Shown: positions 53,755-62,855, counted from the first letter of the stretch. The stretch is 64,000 bases of DNA from JAMXLO01 sp037201625 (GCA_037201625.1 JBBCGR010000003.1:310001-374000), one strand, 5' to 3'. Translations and numbers: made by a program. Notes: generated by a model not told the origin, from the sequence alone.

Positions 53755-54857
53755 CTACTGTGGCTCCATCTCCTTCAGCAGCACGTCCTTGCCGTCGCGC
53801 ATGATGTTGATGTTGATCGGCACGCTGGCCGTGTTGGTCTTGAACTCCAGTGGGATGAGACCCTGGAACTTGCGGATCTCGAACAGCGCGTCATGCATGC
53901 TCTCACCTGTCACGCGCTTGTTCTCGGCCAGCACCTTGTCGAGCGTCGCCAGGATGATCTGCGCCGCGTTGTAGTACTGCTTGGCGAAGAATTCCATGTC
54001 GGTGCCGTATTTCGCCTTGAATTGGTCAGCGAGGTCGGGCGGCGCGTCGATCTTCAACTGCGTATGGATGAAGCCGGCCGAGGACGGATCGGCGATGGTG
54101 GGCGGATCGGAGAAGAATGTGGTGCCGGCGACAGTGAACTTCAGGTCGAGCTGCTTGTACTGCTGCGCCATCTGCTGCAGGCCGGCGGTGATCACCACCA
54201 GCATCACCTCGGGCTTCGCATCGGCGATCTTCAGCAGTGCCGGACGGAAATCGGTCTGCCCGAACTGCGACGCCTCCTGCGCCAATATGGACCCGCCGGC
54301 GTCGGCGAACGACTTCAGGTAGTCGTCCCGGCCGGCCATCCGGCGGCACCGTTCTCGAACAGGATCGCGGCCTTCTTCTTGCCTTCCGCCGTCAGGTATT
54401 TCGACAGCACCTCGATCTCGCCGCCGATCGTCGGCAGCGTATTGATCAGGTAGGGCGAGGCCTTCGCCAGCGCATCGGCCTGCGCGCCGGCGTTCACCAG
54501 CAGCACCTTCTTGCGCGTGGCCAGCGGCGCCATCGCCAGCGCGGGGCCGGAATAGCCGGTGAAGATCACCGCGATGTGCTGCAGGTCGGTGAGCTTGTTG
54601 AACGACAGGATCGACTGGTCGGGCTTGGCCTGGTTGTCCTCGAACAGTACTTCGATCTGGTTGCCGCGCACGCCGCCCTTGGCATTGGCCTGGTCGACCG
54701 CGAACTGCACACCGCGCATTTCCGCGGTGCCGATGATCGCGCCCGGGCCCGTGAGGGGCAGGATGCCGCCGAGACGGATGGTCTCGGCGTACGCCGTGGC
54801 GCAGGTGATGGCGAGGCCGGCCGCCAAAGCGGCCATGCCGATGAGTCCTCGGCGCAT
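53755..54857 (-). pseudogene. Branched-chain-type ABC substrate-binding protein, frameshifted
   Basis: About 367 residues of a Peripla_BP_6 family periplasmic receptor. A signal peptide (MRRGLIGMAALAAGLAITCATAYA) is followed by ETIRLGGILPLTGPGAIIG, GVQFAVDQANAKGG and IAVIFTGYSGPALAMAPLA in the first frame. The second frame resumes at MAGRDDYLKSFADAGG. The break is at the CC at 54340-54341: one more base restores ENGAAGMAGRDDYL. GGGGGA precedes the ATG at 54857. It heads the liv operon (binding protein-livH-livM-livG-livF) and defines the ligand, which cannot be predicted. Divergent from the first amidohydrolase gene across 237 bases. Confidence 0.87.
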
Positions 54858-54884
54858 TGTTTGTTTTCCCCCGATTTCTTGGGC

Positions 54885-54921
54885 GTCCGCCGGGAAGCTA
54901 GGGGGCGGTTCCCGGACGGTC
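54885..54921. promoter_or_regulatory. Imperfect inverted repeat in the divergent liv/amidohydrolase region
   Basis: In the 237-base gap between the binding-protein and amidohydrolase genes, a CGTCC-GCC-GGGAA arm faces TTCCCGGACG about a dozen bases later, giving a ten-pair stem with a three-base bulge. It is placed to be an operator for both directions. The rest of the gap shows no clear -35/-10 pair. No regulator gene is adjacent. Confidence 0.3.
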
Positions 54922-55094
54922 AATCGGTTGCGACAGTGGCGGGCTGCCCCAGCGCCGTCGCACCGGTTGGCGGGATCACGATTCAACACCGAGCAAGCGG
55001 AGGATGGCGGAAGTCGCTCGACCGCACCGGCGTGGACGTTGCGGCACCAGGGTCCGGGCTGTAGCTTCAGCGGCTGGGCAGAAGGAACCTTCTC

Positions 55095-56164
55095 TTGAGT
55101 TTTCCCGCCATCGGGGCGATCGACTGCGACGTGCATCCGGCGGTCCCGGGCATGCAGACCCTGCTGCCCTATCTCGACGACCACTGGCGCGAGCAGGTCA
55201 CGGTGCGCGGCATCGACGGCCTCGACTCGAACTTCTTCCCGCCGACCATCCCGGCGAACGGCCGGCCCGACTGGCGGCTGCCGCAGGGCAAGCCGGGCAG
55301 CGACCTGGGTGCCTTGCGTGACCACGTGCTGGCGCCGTTCCGCGCCCGCTGCGCCATCCTCAACTGCCTGTACGGTGCGCCCGCCACCCAGAATGTCGAT
55401 TTCGCCGCCGCGCTGGCGCGGGGATCAACGACTGGATCGCCGCCGAGTGGCTGGACAAGGAGAAGCGGCTGCGCGCGTCGATCGTCATCCCGCTGCAGGA
55501 CGCAGAGCTTGCCGTCGCCGAGATCGAGCGCCGCGCGGCCGACAAGCGCTTCGTGCAGGTGCTGGTGCCGGCGGCCGGCGACACGCCGCTGGGCAAACGC
55601 CAGCACTGGCCGATCTACGCCGCCGCCGAGAAGCACCGGCTGCCGCTCTGCATCCACGCGGGCAGCACGTTCCACCACCCCACGACCGCGAACGGCTGGC
55701 CGTCGTACTACCTCGAGGACTATGTGTCGGCCACGCACGCGTTCCAGTCGCAGGTGCTGAGCCTGATGTATGAGGGCGTGCTGACGAAATACCCCAACCT
55801 CACCGTCGTGCTGGCCGAGGCCGGCTTCACCTGGCTGCCGCAGTTCATGTGGCGGGCGGTGAAGACCTGGCGCGGGATGCGAGCCGAGGTGCCGTGGGTG
55901 GATCGCGCGCCGAGTGAGATCATCCGCGACCATTTTCGTTTCACGCTGCAACCGTCTGACGCGCCGCCCGATCCGTTGCAGATGGAACAGACCATCGAGC
56001 AGATCGGCAGCGACCGGTTCCTGCTGTTCTCCACCGACTATCCGCACTGGCATTTCGACGGCGAGTCGGCACTGCCCGACGGGCTGCCGGCCTCGCTGGT
56101 GCAGCGAATGATGGTGGACAATCCACTCGAGACGTATCCACGCCTGAAGGAGACCCTGCAATGA
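55095..56164 (+). pseudogene. ACMSD-like amidohydrolase 1, frameshifted
   Basis: The product would have about 356 residues of the amidohydrolase_2 family, TIM-barrel metal enzymes that include aminocarboxymuconate-semialdehyde and resorcylate decarboxylases. The N-terminal metal motif DCDVH is at residues 10-14; later blocks are LPLCIHAGSTFHHPT, TVVLAEAGFTWLPQFMWR and the metal aspartate in FSTDYPHWHFD. The start is TTG at 55095, with AAGGAACC upstream. The frame breaks at the GGGG at 55420-55423; a fifth G would restore ARGINDWIAAEWLDKE. Its stop overlaps the start of the second amidohydrolase. Substrate unknown. Confidence 0.85.
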
Positions 56165-57266
56165 GTTCCACATTGCTGGACCGCGCCCCGGCACGCGACG
56201 CGAAGCTTGGCCTGGTCGATTGCGACGTGCATCACGCGATGCGCTCGATCGAGGACCTTTACCCGTATCTGTCGGCAAAGTGGCGCCAGCACCTGGCGAC
56301 CTATGGTTCGCGCCAGTCGGTGCCGTTCACCGCGCAGTCGCGGTATTTCAAGTCGGCGCCGGCACTGTCGCGCAAGGACACGTGGCCGCCGAACGGTGGC
56401 GCGCCGGGAACCGACCTCAAATTCCTGCAGGAGCAGTTGCTCGACCGCTACAACATCGAGTTCGGCACGCTGCATCTGCTGACGCCCACCGGGATGGACC
56501 AGCGCAACCAGGATCTCGGCCCGGTGATGTGCCGCGCGATCAACGAGTGGCAGTACCACGAGTGGACGCAGCGGGATCAGCGGCTGAAGGCGGCGATCGT
56601 GGTGCCGGGCGAGGACGCGGCCGCGGCGGTCGCCGAGATCGAGCATTGGGCCGGCAATCCGGATTTCTGCCAGATCTCGCTGGTGTCGCACACGATCGAG
56701 CCGATGGGTCGCCGGCGCTACTGGCCGATCTTCGAGGCCGCGGTGGCGCACGGGCTGCCGATCGGACTGCACAGTTCCGGCTTCAACGGCCACGCGGTGA
56801 CGCCGTCCGGCTGGGCGTCGTTCTATGCCGAGGAGCACCAGGAGGTGGCGATGTCGCAGCAGGCGATCCTCACCAGCCTGGTCTGCGAAGGGGTGTTCGA
56901 GCGCTACAAGGCGCTGAAGGTGGTAATCGTCGAGGCCGGCCTCGCCTGGGTGCCGTCGCTGTGCTGGCGGCTCGACCGGCAGTGGGAGCGGATGCGCGAC
57001 GAGGTGCCAAACGTGAAGCGCCCGCCGTCGGAGTATGTGCGGGAGAACATGTGGTTCACCACGCAGCCGATGGATGAGCCGGAACGGCCGGAGGACTGAT
57101 CAACGTGCTGTCCTGGATCGGCTGGGACCGCATCCTGTTCGCCACCGACTATCCGCACTGGGACTTCGACGATCCGGAGACCGCCATCAAGGCACCGCTC
57201 ACCGAGCAGCATCGGCGGATGCTCTTCCGCGACAATGCGTGCGCGGTGTATGGGTTCGGCGCATGA
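56161..57266 (+). pseudogene. ACMSD-like amidohydrolase 2, frameshifted near the C-terminus
   Basis: About 368 residues when repaired. Metal motif DCDVH at 20-24, GLPIGLHSSGFNGHAV, VVIVEAGLAWVPSLCWR, and, in the second frame, ILFATDYPHWDFDDPE. A missing C at 57096 makes the frame stop at 57099 (PED then stop); one C more continues as PEDLINVLSWIGWDRI. Without the last 55 residues the metal-binding aspartate would be lost. It is a paralogue of the gene before it, with about the same domain plan, and the two may form a hetero-oligomer. The Rieske gene starts within its last codons. Confidence 0.85.
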
Positions 57267-57777
57267 GCAAGCATGTCGTCGCAACGGTGTCCGAAATTCC
57301 GCCGGGTGGCCGCAAGCTGGTGACGGTCCGCGGCCGCTCGATCGCGGTGTTCAACTGGATGGGGAATTCTATGGGTTGTTCAACCGCTGCCCGCACCAGG
57401 GCGGGCCTATGTGCGAAGGGATCCTGACCGGGCTGATCGAATCCGATGAGCCCGGGCACTACAAGTATTCGCGCAAGGGCGAGATCATCCGCTGCCCCTG
57501 GCACGGCTGGGAGTTCGACGTGCGCACCGGCCAGTCGTACTGCGAGCCGGAGAAGAACCGGCAAGCCGGATTCGTCTCCATCGACCACGCGTTTAGCCGG
57601 GAAGAGATCGACGGCCTGCTCGATGCCCTCTTCCAACTCACGGTGCGCGAGCTTCCCGAGAAGACCCAGCTTCAGTTCGAGGCCCTCGCCGCCGGGAAGG
57701 AACTGGCGACGATGGACCCCCGAAGAGTCGTCGCTACGCTCCTCGCAATGACAGGGGGGCGGAGCGGGGCTAGATGA
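57263..57777 (+). pseudogene. Rieske [2Fe-2S] protein, frameshifted near the N-terminus
   Basis: About 171 residues when repaired. The start MSKHVVATVSEIPPGGRKLV is in the frame of the ATG at 57263; a missing C at 57355 moves the rest to another frame (LDGEFYGLFNRCPHQGGPMC). The cluster ligands are C-P-H and C-P-W-H, separated by 32 residues instead of the usual 15-17. It resembles stand-alone Rieske electron carriers or small oxygenase components. No catalytic mononuclear-iron domain is present, so it is probably an electron-transfer or regulatory partner. The 3' end overlaps the convergent monooxygenase gene by eight bases. Confidence 0.83.
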
Positions 57778-59008
57778 TGGACGCGCGGTTGTTCAGCAGG
57801 TCGGGATCGAAGCCCGCGATCCGCTTGTAGTTCGCTGCAACCTCCGCCAGTTCCTCGGGCGACATCACGTCCTCGACGCGGTCGAAACCCCCGGGCGCGC
57901 GTTCCTCCACCATCTGCATCACATGGTCCGGACCGTTCTGCCGGTTGGCCAGCACGATCGCCGATGTCGCCGGCCGGCGTGCCGCTTCATAGGCATGCAG
58001 TGCTGCCTCGGTCGGGCCGTGCGTACGGATCTCGCGGGCCAGCACACGGGCATCCAGGATCGCCTGCGATGCGCCGTTGGAGCCGATCGGATACATCGGA
58101 TGCGCCGCGTCGCCGAGCAGCGTGACGGGACCGAAGCTCCATCGGTCCAGCGGATCGCGATCCACCATCGGATACTCATAGCAGCGCTCGGCGCTACGGA
58201 TCAGCGCCGGAACGTCTAGCCAGTCGAAGCGCCATGCCTCGAACTGCGGCAGGAAGTCCGCGATGTTGCCGCGCCGATTCCAGTCCTCGCGCCGCCACGC
58301 GTGGTCCGGCGGGAATTTGAGTTCGGCGATCCAGTTGATCAGCGGCGCATCGCGCGCGATGGGGTAGGCGACGAATTTCTGCATCTCGTGTCCAGCGGCG
58401 ATCATGCTGCGGCCAGTCAGGAACGGCTCCGCGCGGGTCACGCCGCGCCACAGGATCGCGCCGTCCCACACCGGTGCGCCTTCGTCGGGATACAGCCGGC
58501 CGCGGACCGTGGAATGGATGCCGTCCGCGGCGATCAGCAGGTCGCCGGCAGCCTCGCCGACCGGCCGGCCGCTGTGGCGATCCACGAACCACGCGCGCAC
58601 GCCGGCGCCGTCGGTTTCCCAATGTGCCAGGTGATGACCCGTCAGAATCCGATCGGTGCCGAGCCGCTCGCGGGCGGCGGCCAGCAGGATCATCTGAAGC
58701 TCGCCGCGATGGACGGAGAATTGCGGCCAGTGGTAGCCGGCGGCGATGCCGCGCGGTTCCGACCAGATGAGCCGCCCGTGCTTGGAGTAGTAGGCAAGCT
58801 CTCCCGTCGCGATGGCGGTCGCCGCGAGCCGGTCGGCCAGGCCCAGTTCGGTCAGCTCACGGACCGCGTGCGGCAGTGTGTTGATGCCGACGCCGAGTGG
58901 CTCGATCGTCTCGACGCTTTCGAAGACGCGGCACTCGACGCCGATCTGGTGCAGGCTGAGCGCTGTAGTCAGTCCGCCGATGCCGGCGCCGACGATCAGG
59001 ACCGCCAT
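57770..59008 (-). CDS. FAD-dependent aromatic-type monooxygenase
   Basis: A 412-residue group A flavoprotein hydroxylase. The dinucleotide motif is GAGIGG at 7-12, the DG motif is LLIAADGIHSTVRGRLYP, and the GD motif is VTLLGDAAHPMYPIGSNGASQAILDA. This resembles 3-hydroxybenzoate 6-hydroxylase and salicylate hydroxylase. It would use NAD(P)H and O2 to hydroxylate an aromatic ring, in the cytoplasm. It is the last gene of a minus-strand unit with the TPP enzyme subunits and Uma2 gene (19 bases after the TPP beta stop). Intact. Confidence 0.9.
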   Translation of the reverse strand: MAVLIVGAGIGGLTTALSLHQIGVECRVFESVETIEPLGVGINTLPHAVRELTELGLADRLAATAIATGELAYYSKHGRLIWSEPRGIAAGYHWPQFSVHRGELQMILLAAARERLGTDRILTGHHLAHWETDGAGVRAWFVDRHSGRPVGEAAGDLLIAADGIHSTVRGRLYPDEGAPVWDGAILWRGVTRAEPFLTGRSMIAAGHEMQKFVAYPIARDAPLINWIAELKFPPDHAWRREDWNRRGNIADFLPQFEAWRFDWLDVPALIRSAERCYEYPMVDRDPLDRWSFGPVTLLGDAAHPMYPIGSNGASQAILDARVLAREIRTHGPTEAALHAYEAARRPATSAIVLANRQNGPDHVMQMVEERAPGGFDRVEDVMSPEELAEVAANYKRIAGFDPDLLNNRASII

Positions 59009-59027
59009 GGCGCTTGGGGCGGGCGGC

Positions 59028-59642
59028 CTACTTCTTCACCCCGAGCCCGCGCATGAACTGGTCGCGGATGCGCGGCGGATCGCGCTCGGTGGTGTCGGCC
59101 GGCTTCTCCTTGTCGATACGGCAGCCGATCAGCCACGGGCCGTCCTCGCGCAGCGTCAGGTCGATGAGTTCCTCGAACGCGCTCTCATCGGCGGCCCAGG
59201 CGCTCTGTGCGATCCCCGCGCCCTTCGCCATCGCCACGATGTCGGCGCCCTGCTCGGTCGCGGTAGGCTGGCCGCCGGTGATCTGGTAGGTGCCGTTGTC
59301 CATGATCACGATCGCCAGGTTCTTCTGCGCGCGCGCCGCCACGGTGGCGAGCGAGCCGACCTGCATCAGGATCGAGCCGTCGCCTTCCAGTGCGATGACC
59401 TTGCGCTGCGGCTGCGCCAGCGCGACGCCAAGTGCGATCGGCACCGCGAGACCCATGCTGCCCAGCATGTAGAAGTTCTGCGGCCGGCGCCCGGCGGCCC
59501 AGAGGTCGAAATTGGTGTAGCCGATGCCGCCGACCACGGCTTCATCATGCTTCAGGCGGGCCACCATGCGCTTGGTGATATCGAACCGGTTCATCACCTT
59601 GGCCTGGTCGCGGTTCGCCGGATGGTTTGCCATGTCGGTCAT
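59028..59642 (-). CDS. Sulfopyruvate decarboxylase-like TPP enzyme, beta subunit
   Basis: A 204-residue TPP_enzyme_C protein. The thiamine diphosphate motif GDGS (87-90) is followed 26 residues later by Asn116 in IVIMDNGTYQITGG, the standard spacing. GSMGLAVPIALGVALAQP is the preceding conserved block. Small split decarboxylases of this type include sulfopyruvate (ComE) and phosphonopyruvate decarboxylases. Eight bases separate its ATG from the stop of the alpha subunit. No coenzyme M or phosphonate genes are present, so another 2-oxo acid is the likely substrate. Confidence 0.85.
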   Translation of the reverse strand: MTDMANHPANRDQAKVMNRFDITKRMVARLKHDEAVVGGIGYTNFDLWAAGRRPQNFYMLGSMGLAVPIALGVALAQPQRKVIALEGDGSILMQVGSLATVAARAQKNLAIVIMDNGTYQITGGQPTATEQGADIVAMAKGAGIAQSAWAADESAFEELIDLTLREDGPWLIGCRIDKEKPADTTERDPPRIRDQFMRGLGVKK

Positions 59643-59650
59643 GTCCGGTC

Positions 59651-60181
59651 TCACTTCGCGAAGACTTTGCCGCCGGTCAGCAGCGGCGACAGGATGAACA
59701 CGCACGGCGCCTGCGTCGCGACCGCCTGGGTGATGCTGCGGTCGACGGTGAACTCCACCTCATCGAGGCGGGTCATCGTGTGGTGCTCGACCGCCAGCGC
59801 GTCGAGCACCGGGCGCATGGTGCGCGCGACCATCGTCTGGCCGATGTTGAACTCGCCCAGCGTGCCGCGCTCGGACACCAGCATCAGGGTCGGGATCTGG
59901 AATGGCACCGACAGCGACGCGATCACGTTGGGCAGCGTGGCGAAGCCCGAGGTCTGCATCAGCACGATGCCGCGCAGCCCGCCCATCCAGGCGCCGGAGA
60001 CGATGCCGACGGCCTCTTCCTCACGCGTGCAGGAGAACGCGGTGAAGTAGGGGTCGGCGTGGATGCCCTCGATCAGCGGGCGCAGCACGTTGTCGGGCAC
60101 ATAGGTGATCAGCTTCACCTCGTGCCGCTTCAGCACGTTGCGCACGATGCCGTGCCACGTCGCCTGGGCTTCTTCGTCCAT
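59651..60181 (-). CDS. Sulfopyruvate decarboxylase-like TPP enzyme, alpha subunit
   Basis: A 176-residue TPP_enzyme_N protein. YVPDNVLRPLIEGI, CTREEEAVGIVSGAWMGG (with the conserved activating glutamate) and LMQTSGFATLPNVIASL are the family blocks. With the beta subunit it forms the split decarboxylase active site at the dimer interface. Its ATG directly follows the TGA of the Uma2 gene with no base between them, indicating coupled translation. Confidence 0.86.
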   Translation of the reverse strand: MDEEAQATWHGIVRNVLKRHEVKLITYVPDNVLRPLIEGIHADPYFTAFSCTREEEAVGIVSGAWMGGLRGIVLMQTSGFATLPNVIASLSVPFQIPTLMLVSERGTLGEFNIGQTMVARTMRPVLDALAVEHHTMTRLDEVEFTVDRSITQAVATQAPCVFILSPLLTGGKVFAK

Positions 60182-60760
60182 TCAGCTCTCCTGTGCCGGC
60201 GGAGCCGGAGTCTCGAATTCCACACCCTCGTACAACTCGGCCAGCGGCACGTCGATACCGATCTCCGGCACCGCCAGCATCCCGTCTCCACCAACGATAT
60301 GTGCGACCCAGTCATCACCGGCGCGGGCGAAGACGGTCGCGCCGATGACGTCCTGTTCCAGGCTCACGTAGCGGCGGATGGACGGGGTGTCGCGGTATTC
60401 CTGGTTGTTGACGAAATGGTCGATGCTGGCGGTGCTGGGGCTGAGCACCTCGAAAACTACGACGGGGTCGGTTACGCCGGTCGCATTGCGCGGCACTCGT
60501 GTGCAGACGACGAAAGCGTCCGGGTAGCGGATCGAGCCGGCGACATGGATCTTCAGACCGCTGGTGTAGACTTGGCAGGGATCGCCCCGCAGTCTCGCGC
60601 CCAGCGCGACCAGCAAATTGCCCTGCACGACCCCGTGGCCGACTGTGCCGGAGTTGCGAGGGACCGGCTGGAACCCATCGAACTCCCAGCGCAGCCCCTG
60701 ACCTTCCTCCCAGGCGAGAAATTCCTCGATCATCATGGGGCGGCGGATGGCGACGCTCAT
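60182..60760 (-). CDS. Uma2-family (DUF820) endonuclease-fold protein
   Basis: A 192-residue protein of the Uma2 family, a PD-(D/E)xK nuclease-like fold of unknown function. The N-terminal MMIEEFLAWEEGQGLRWEFDGF, the strand pair RYPDAFVVC and VVFEVLSPST, and the RRYVSLEQD segment are typical; the acidic residues in YPDAF and FEVLS match the fold's metal site. The start at 60760 is the first ATG with the MSVAIRRPM N-terminus. It is the first gene of the minus-strand unit and is fused by position to the TPP decarboxylase genes, an odd setting for this family. Divergent from the TcuA-like gene (77 bases). Confidence 0.85.
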   Translation of the reverse strand: MSVAIRRPMMIEEFLAWEEGQGLRWEFDGFQPVPRNSGTVGHGVVQGNLLVALGARLRGDPCQVYTSGLKIHVAGSIRYPDAFVVCTRVPRNATGVTDPVVVFEVLSPSTASIDHFVNNQEYRDTPSIRRYVSLEQDVIGATVFARAGDDWVAHIVGGDGMLAVPEIGIDVPLAELYEGVEFETPAPPAQES

Positions 60761-60837
60761 GACAGCCACTCTGCGACGCCTTGCGCGCGGCGGCAACCGT
60801 TCGTAAGGAGTCGGGACGAAGGATGAGGAGCCCCAAG

Positions 60838-62328
60838 ATGGCTGATTCCGGCCCGTATGACGTGATCGTGGTAGGCGCGGGCAACGCCGCGCTGTGCGCC
60901 GCCCTGGCCGCTCAGGAGAAGGGCGCCAAGGTGCTGGTGCTGGAAAAGGCCAGCGAGGAGGAACGTGGTGGCAACTCCACCTTCACCGCAGGCGGCTTCC
61001 GCTTCGTGCACAACGGCGTCGAGGACCTGCGCAAGGACGTCCTGATCGACCTGTCCGAGGCCGAGACCAAGTCGATGTACATCCCGCCCTTCACGGCGGA
61101 CACCTACACCGAGGACCTGATGAAGGTTACCGAGAACCTCTCGGAGCCCGACCTCATCGACCTGCTGGTGAACCGCTCGCGCGACACCGTGGTGTGGATG
61201 CGCGAGAAGGGCGTGCGCTGGATCCCGATGCTGAAGCGTCAGTCCTACCTGGTGAACGGCATCAACCATTTCTTCGGCGGCATGGCGGTGGAGGCGGTCG
61301 GCGGCGGCTGGGGCCTGGTCGACTTCCTGTTCAAGTCGGCCGAGCGCTACGGCATCGCCGTCCGCTACGACACCGGCCTGCGCAAGCTGATCCAGAACAA
61401 GAAGGGCGAGATCACCGGCGTGACGGTGTTCGGCCCCGACGGCTATGAGGACATCGCCGCCAGGTCGGTGGTGCTGGCCTGCGGCGGCTTCGAGGCCGAT
61501 CCCGAGATGCGCGTGCGCTACTACGGCCCGGGCTGGGAGATGGCGCGGGTGCGCGGCACGCGGCACAACACCGGGGACGGCATCAAGGCGGCGCTCGAGA
61601 TCGGCGCTGCGGCCTTCGGCGGCTGGTCCACCTGCCACGCGGTGCAGTGGGACCTCAGCGCGCCGCCGTTCGGCGATCGCGTGGTGCTCGACAACTACCA
61701 GAAGCACTCCTACCCGATCGCCATCATGGTGAACGCCAACGGCGAGCGCTTCGTCGATGAGGGTGCCGACTGGCGCAACTACACCTACGCGAAATACGGC
61801 CGCGAGGTCATGAAGCAGCCGCAGCGGATGGCGGTGCAGATCTTCGACAACAAGACCAACCATCTGACGCGGGACGAGTACCGCATCCGCCAGGTGACCA
61901 AGGCCGAAGCGAACACGCTCGAGGAACTGGCGGCGAAGCTGGAGATCAGCCCGGCGGGCCTCGTGAAGACGGTGCAGGAGTTCAACGCCGCCTGCCAGCC
62001 GGGCGAGTTCAACCCGGCGATCCTGGACGGCAAGTGCACCAAGGGCATCACGCCGCCAAAATCCAACTGGGCGCTGCCGATCGACGAGCCGCCGTTCCAT
62101 GGCTACGCGGTGACCTGCGGCATCACGTTCAGCTTCGGCGGCCTGAAGATTACCACCGAGGGTGAGGTGGAGGACACCACCGGCCGCGTCATCCCTGGCC
62201 TGTTCGCCGGTGGCGAACTGGTGGGCGGCATCTTCTATCAGAACTACCTGGGCGGCGCCGGCCTCATGTCAGGCTCGGTGTTCGGCCGGATCGCCGGCCG
62301 TTCCGCCGGCGGCTACGCCAAGGGGTAG
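60838..62328 (+). CDS. TcuA-like FAD-dependent dehydrogenase (fumarate reductase flavoprotein family)
   Basis: A 496-residue FAD_binding_2 protein. The start motif DVIVVGAGNAALCAALAAQE has the GNAALCAA signature of tricarballylate dehydrogenase TcuA; EERGGNSTFTAGGFRF, ACGGFEADPEM and the end GLFAGGELVGGIFYQNYLGG are the other family blocks. Such enzymes oxidise or reduce C=C bonds of carboxylic acids. No tcuB electron-transfer or tcuC transporter gene is next to it. GAGGAG lies nine bases before the ATG at 60838. It is followed by a strong hairpin. Confidence 0.87.
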   Translation: MADSGPYDVIVVGAGNAALCAALAAQEKGAKVLVLEKASEEERGGNSTFTAGGFRFVHNGVEDLRKDVLIDLSEAETKSMYIPPFTADTYTEDLMKVTENLSEPDLIDLLVNRSRDTVVWMREKGVRWIPMLKRQSYLVNGINHFFGGMAVEAVGGGWGLVDFLFKSAERYGIAVRYDTGLRKLIQNKKGEITGVTVFGPDGYEDIAARSVVLACGGFEADPEMRVRYYGPGWEMARVRGTRHNTGDGIKAALEIGAAAFGGWSTCHAVQWDLSAPPFGDRVVLDNYQKHSYPIAIMVNANGERFVDEGADWRNYTYAKYGREVMKQPQRMAVQIFDNKTNHLTRDEYRIRQVTKAEANTLEELAAKLEISPAGLVKTVQEFNAACQPGEFNPAILDGKCTKGITPPKSNWALPIDEPPFHGYAVTCGITFSFGGLKITTEGEVEDTTGRVIPGLFAGGELVGGIFYQNYLGGAGLMSGSVFGRIAGRSAGGYAKG

Positions 62329-62332
62329 GTAA

Positions 62333-62363
62333 ACGGCGGGCCGGCCGTGCGCCGGCCCGCCGT
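62333..62363. terminator. Strong bidirectional terminator hairpin
   Basis: ACGGCGGGCCGGC and GCCGGCCCGCCGT form a perfect 13-bp stem around a CGTGC loop, four bases after the TcuA-like stop codon and nine before the end of the convergent lipoprotein gene. Read on the minus strand it is followed by TTT. It should stop transcripts from both sides. Confidence 0.75.
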
Positions 62364-62372
62364 CTGCTACGA

Positions 62373-62855
62373 TCAGCGGGTCACCGACCCGCCGGTGCCC
62401 GTCTGCGGCATGGTGCCATCCGGGCTGGTGGTCAGGGGCGGATTGTAGTTGCTGCCATAGCGCTGGCTGTCCGGCGCCTGCTGGGCGGTGTCCGGACTGG
62501 TGCCCAGGTTCATCGCCGACAGGGTGGCCTGGTCGAGTTGTCCGCTCGCGGTCAGGTTGTGCTGCTGCTGGTAGCCGCGCACCGCCGACTGGGTCCGCGG
62601 ACCCCACACGCCGTCGACATGCCCGCGATACAGGCCGTTCTGCTGCAGCGTCTGCTGCACGCTGCGGATCATTTCGGGCGTGAGCGGCGGCGCGACCGCC
62701 GGGACAGGGGCAGGGGCCGCGGCGGCATAGCTGGGGCCGGCGCTGGTGGTGCGACTGGTCCGGCTGCTGTCGTCACCGCCGAACATCGAGCAGGCGGGAA
62801 GGGCGACGACGCCGGCCAAAGCCAGCAGCCGTGCGAGTGTACGAACCTGGGTCAT
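62373..62855 (-). CDS. Peptidoglycan-binding domain lipoprotein
   Basis: A 160-residue secreted protein. A lipoprotein signal peptide ends in the lipobox VALPAC, so Cys22 would be lipidated. After a Ser/Ala/Pro-rich spacer, a PG_binding_1 domain follows (MIRSVQQTLQQNGLYRGHVDG to GQLDQATLSAMNLG), then a disordered Gln/Ser/Thr-rich tail. It probably tethers the outer or inner membrane to the wall. GAGGAG precedes the ATG at 62855; a start at 62879 would add eight residues before the signal. Confidence 0.88.
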   Translation of the reverse strand: MTQVRTLARLLALAGVVALPACSMFGGDDSSRTSRTTSAGPSYAAAAPAPVPAVAPPLTPEMIRSVQQTLQQNGLYRGHVDGVWGPRTQSAVRGYQQQHNLTASGQLDQATLSAMNLGTSPDTAQQAPDSQRYGSNYNPPLTTSPDGTMPQTGTGGSVTR

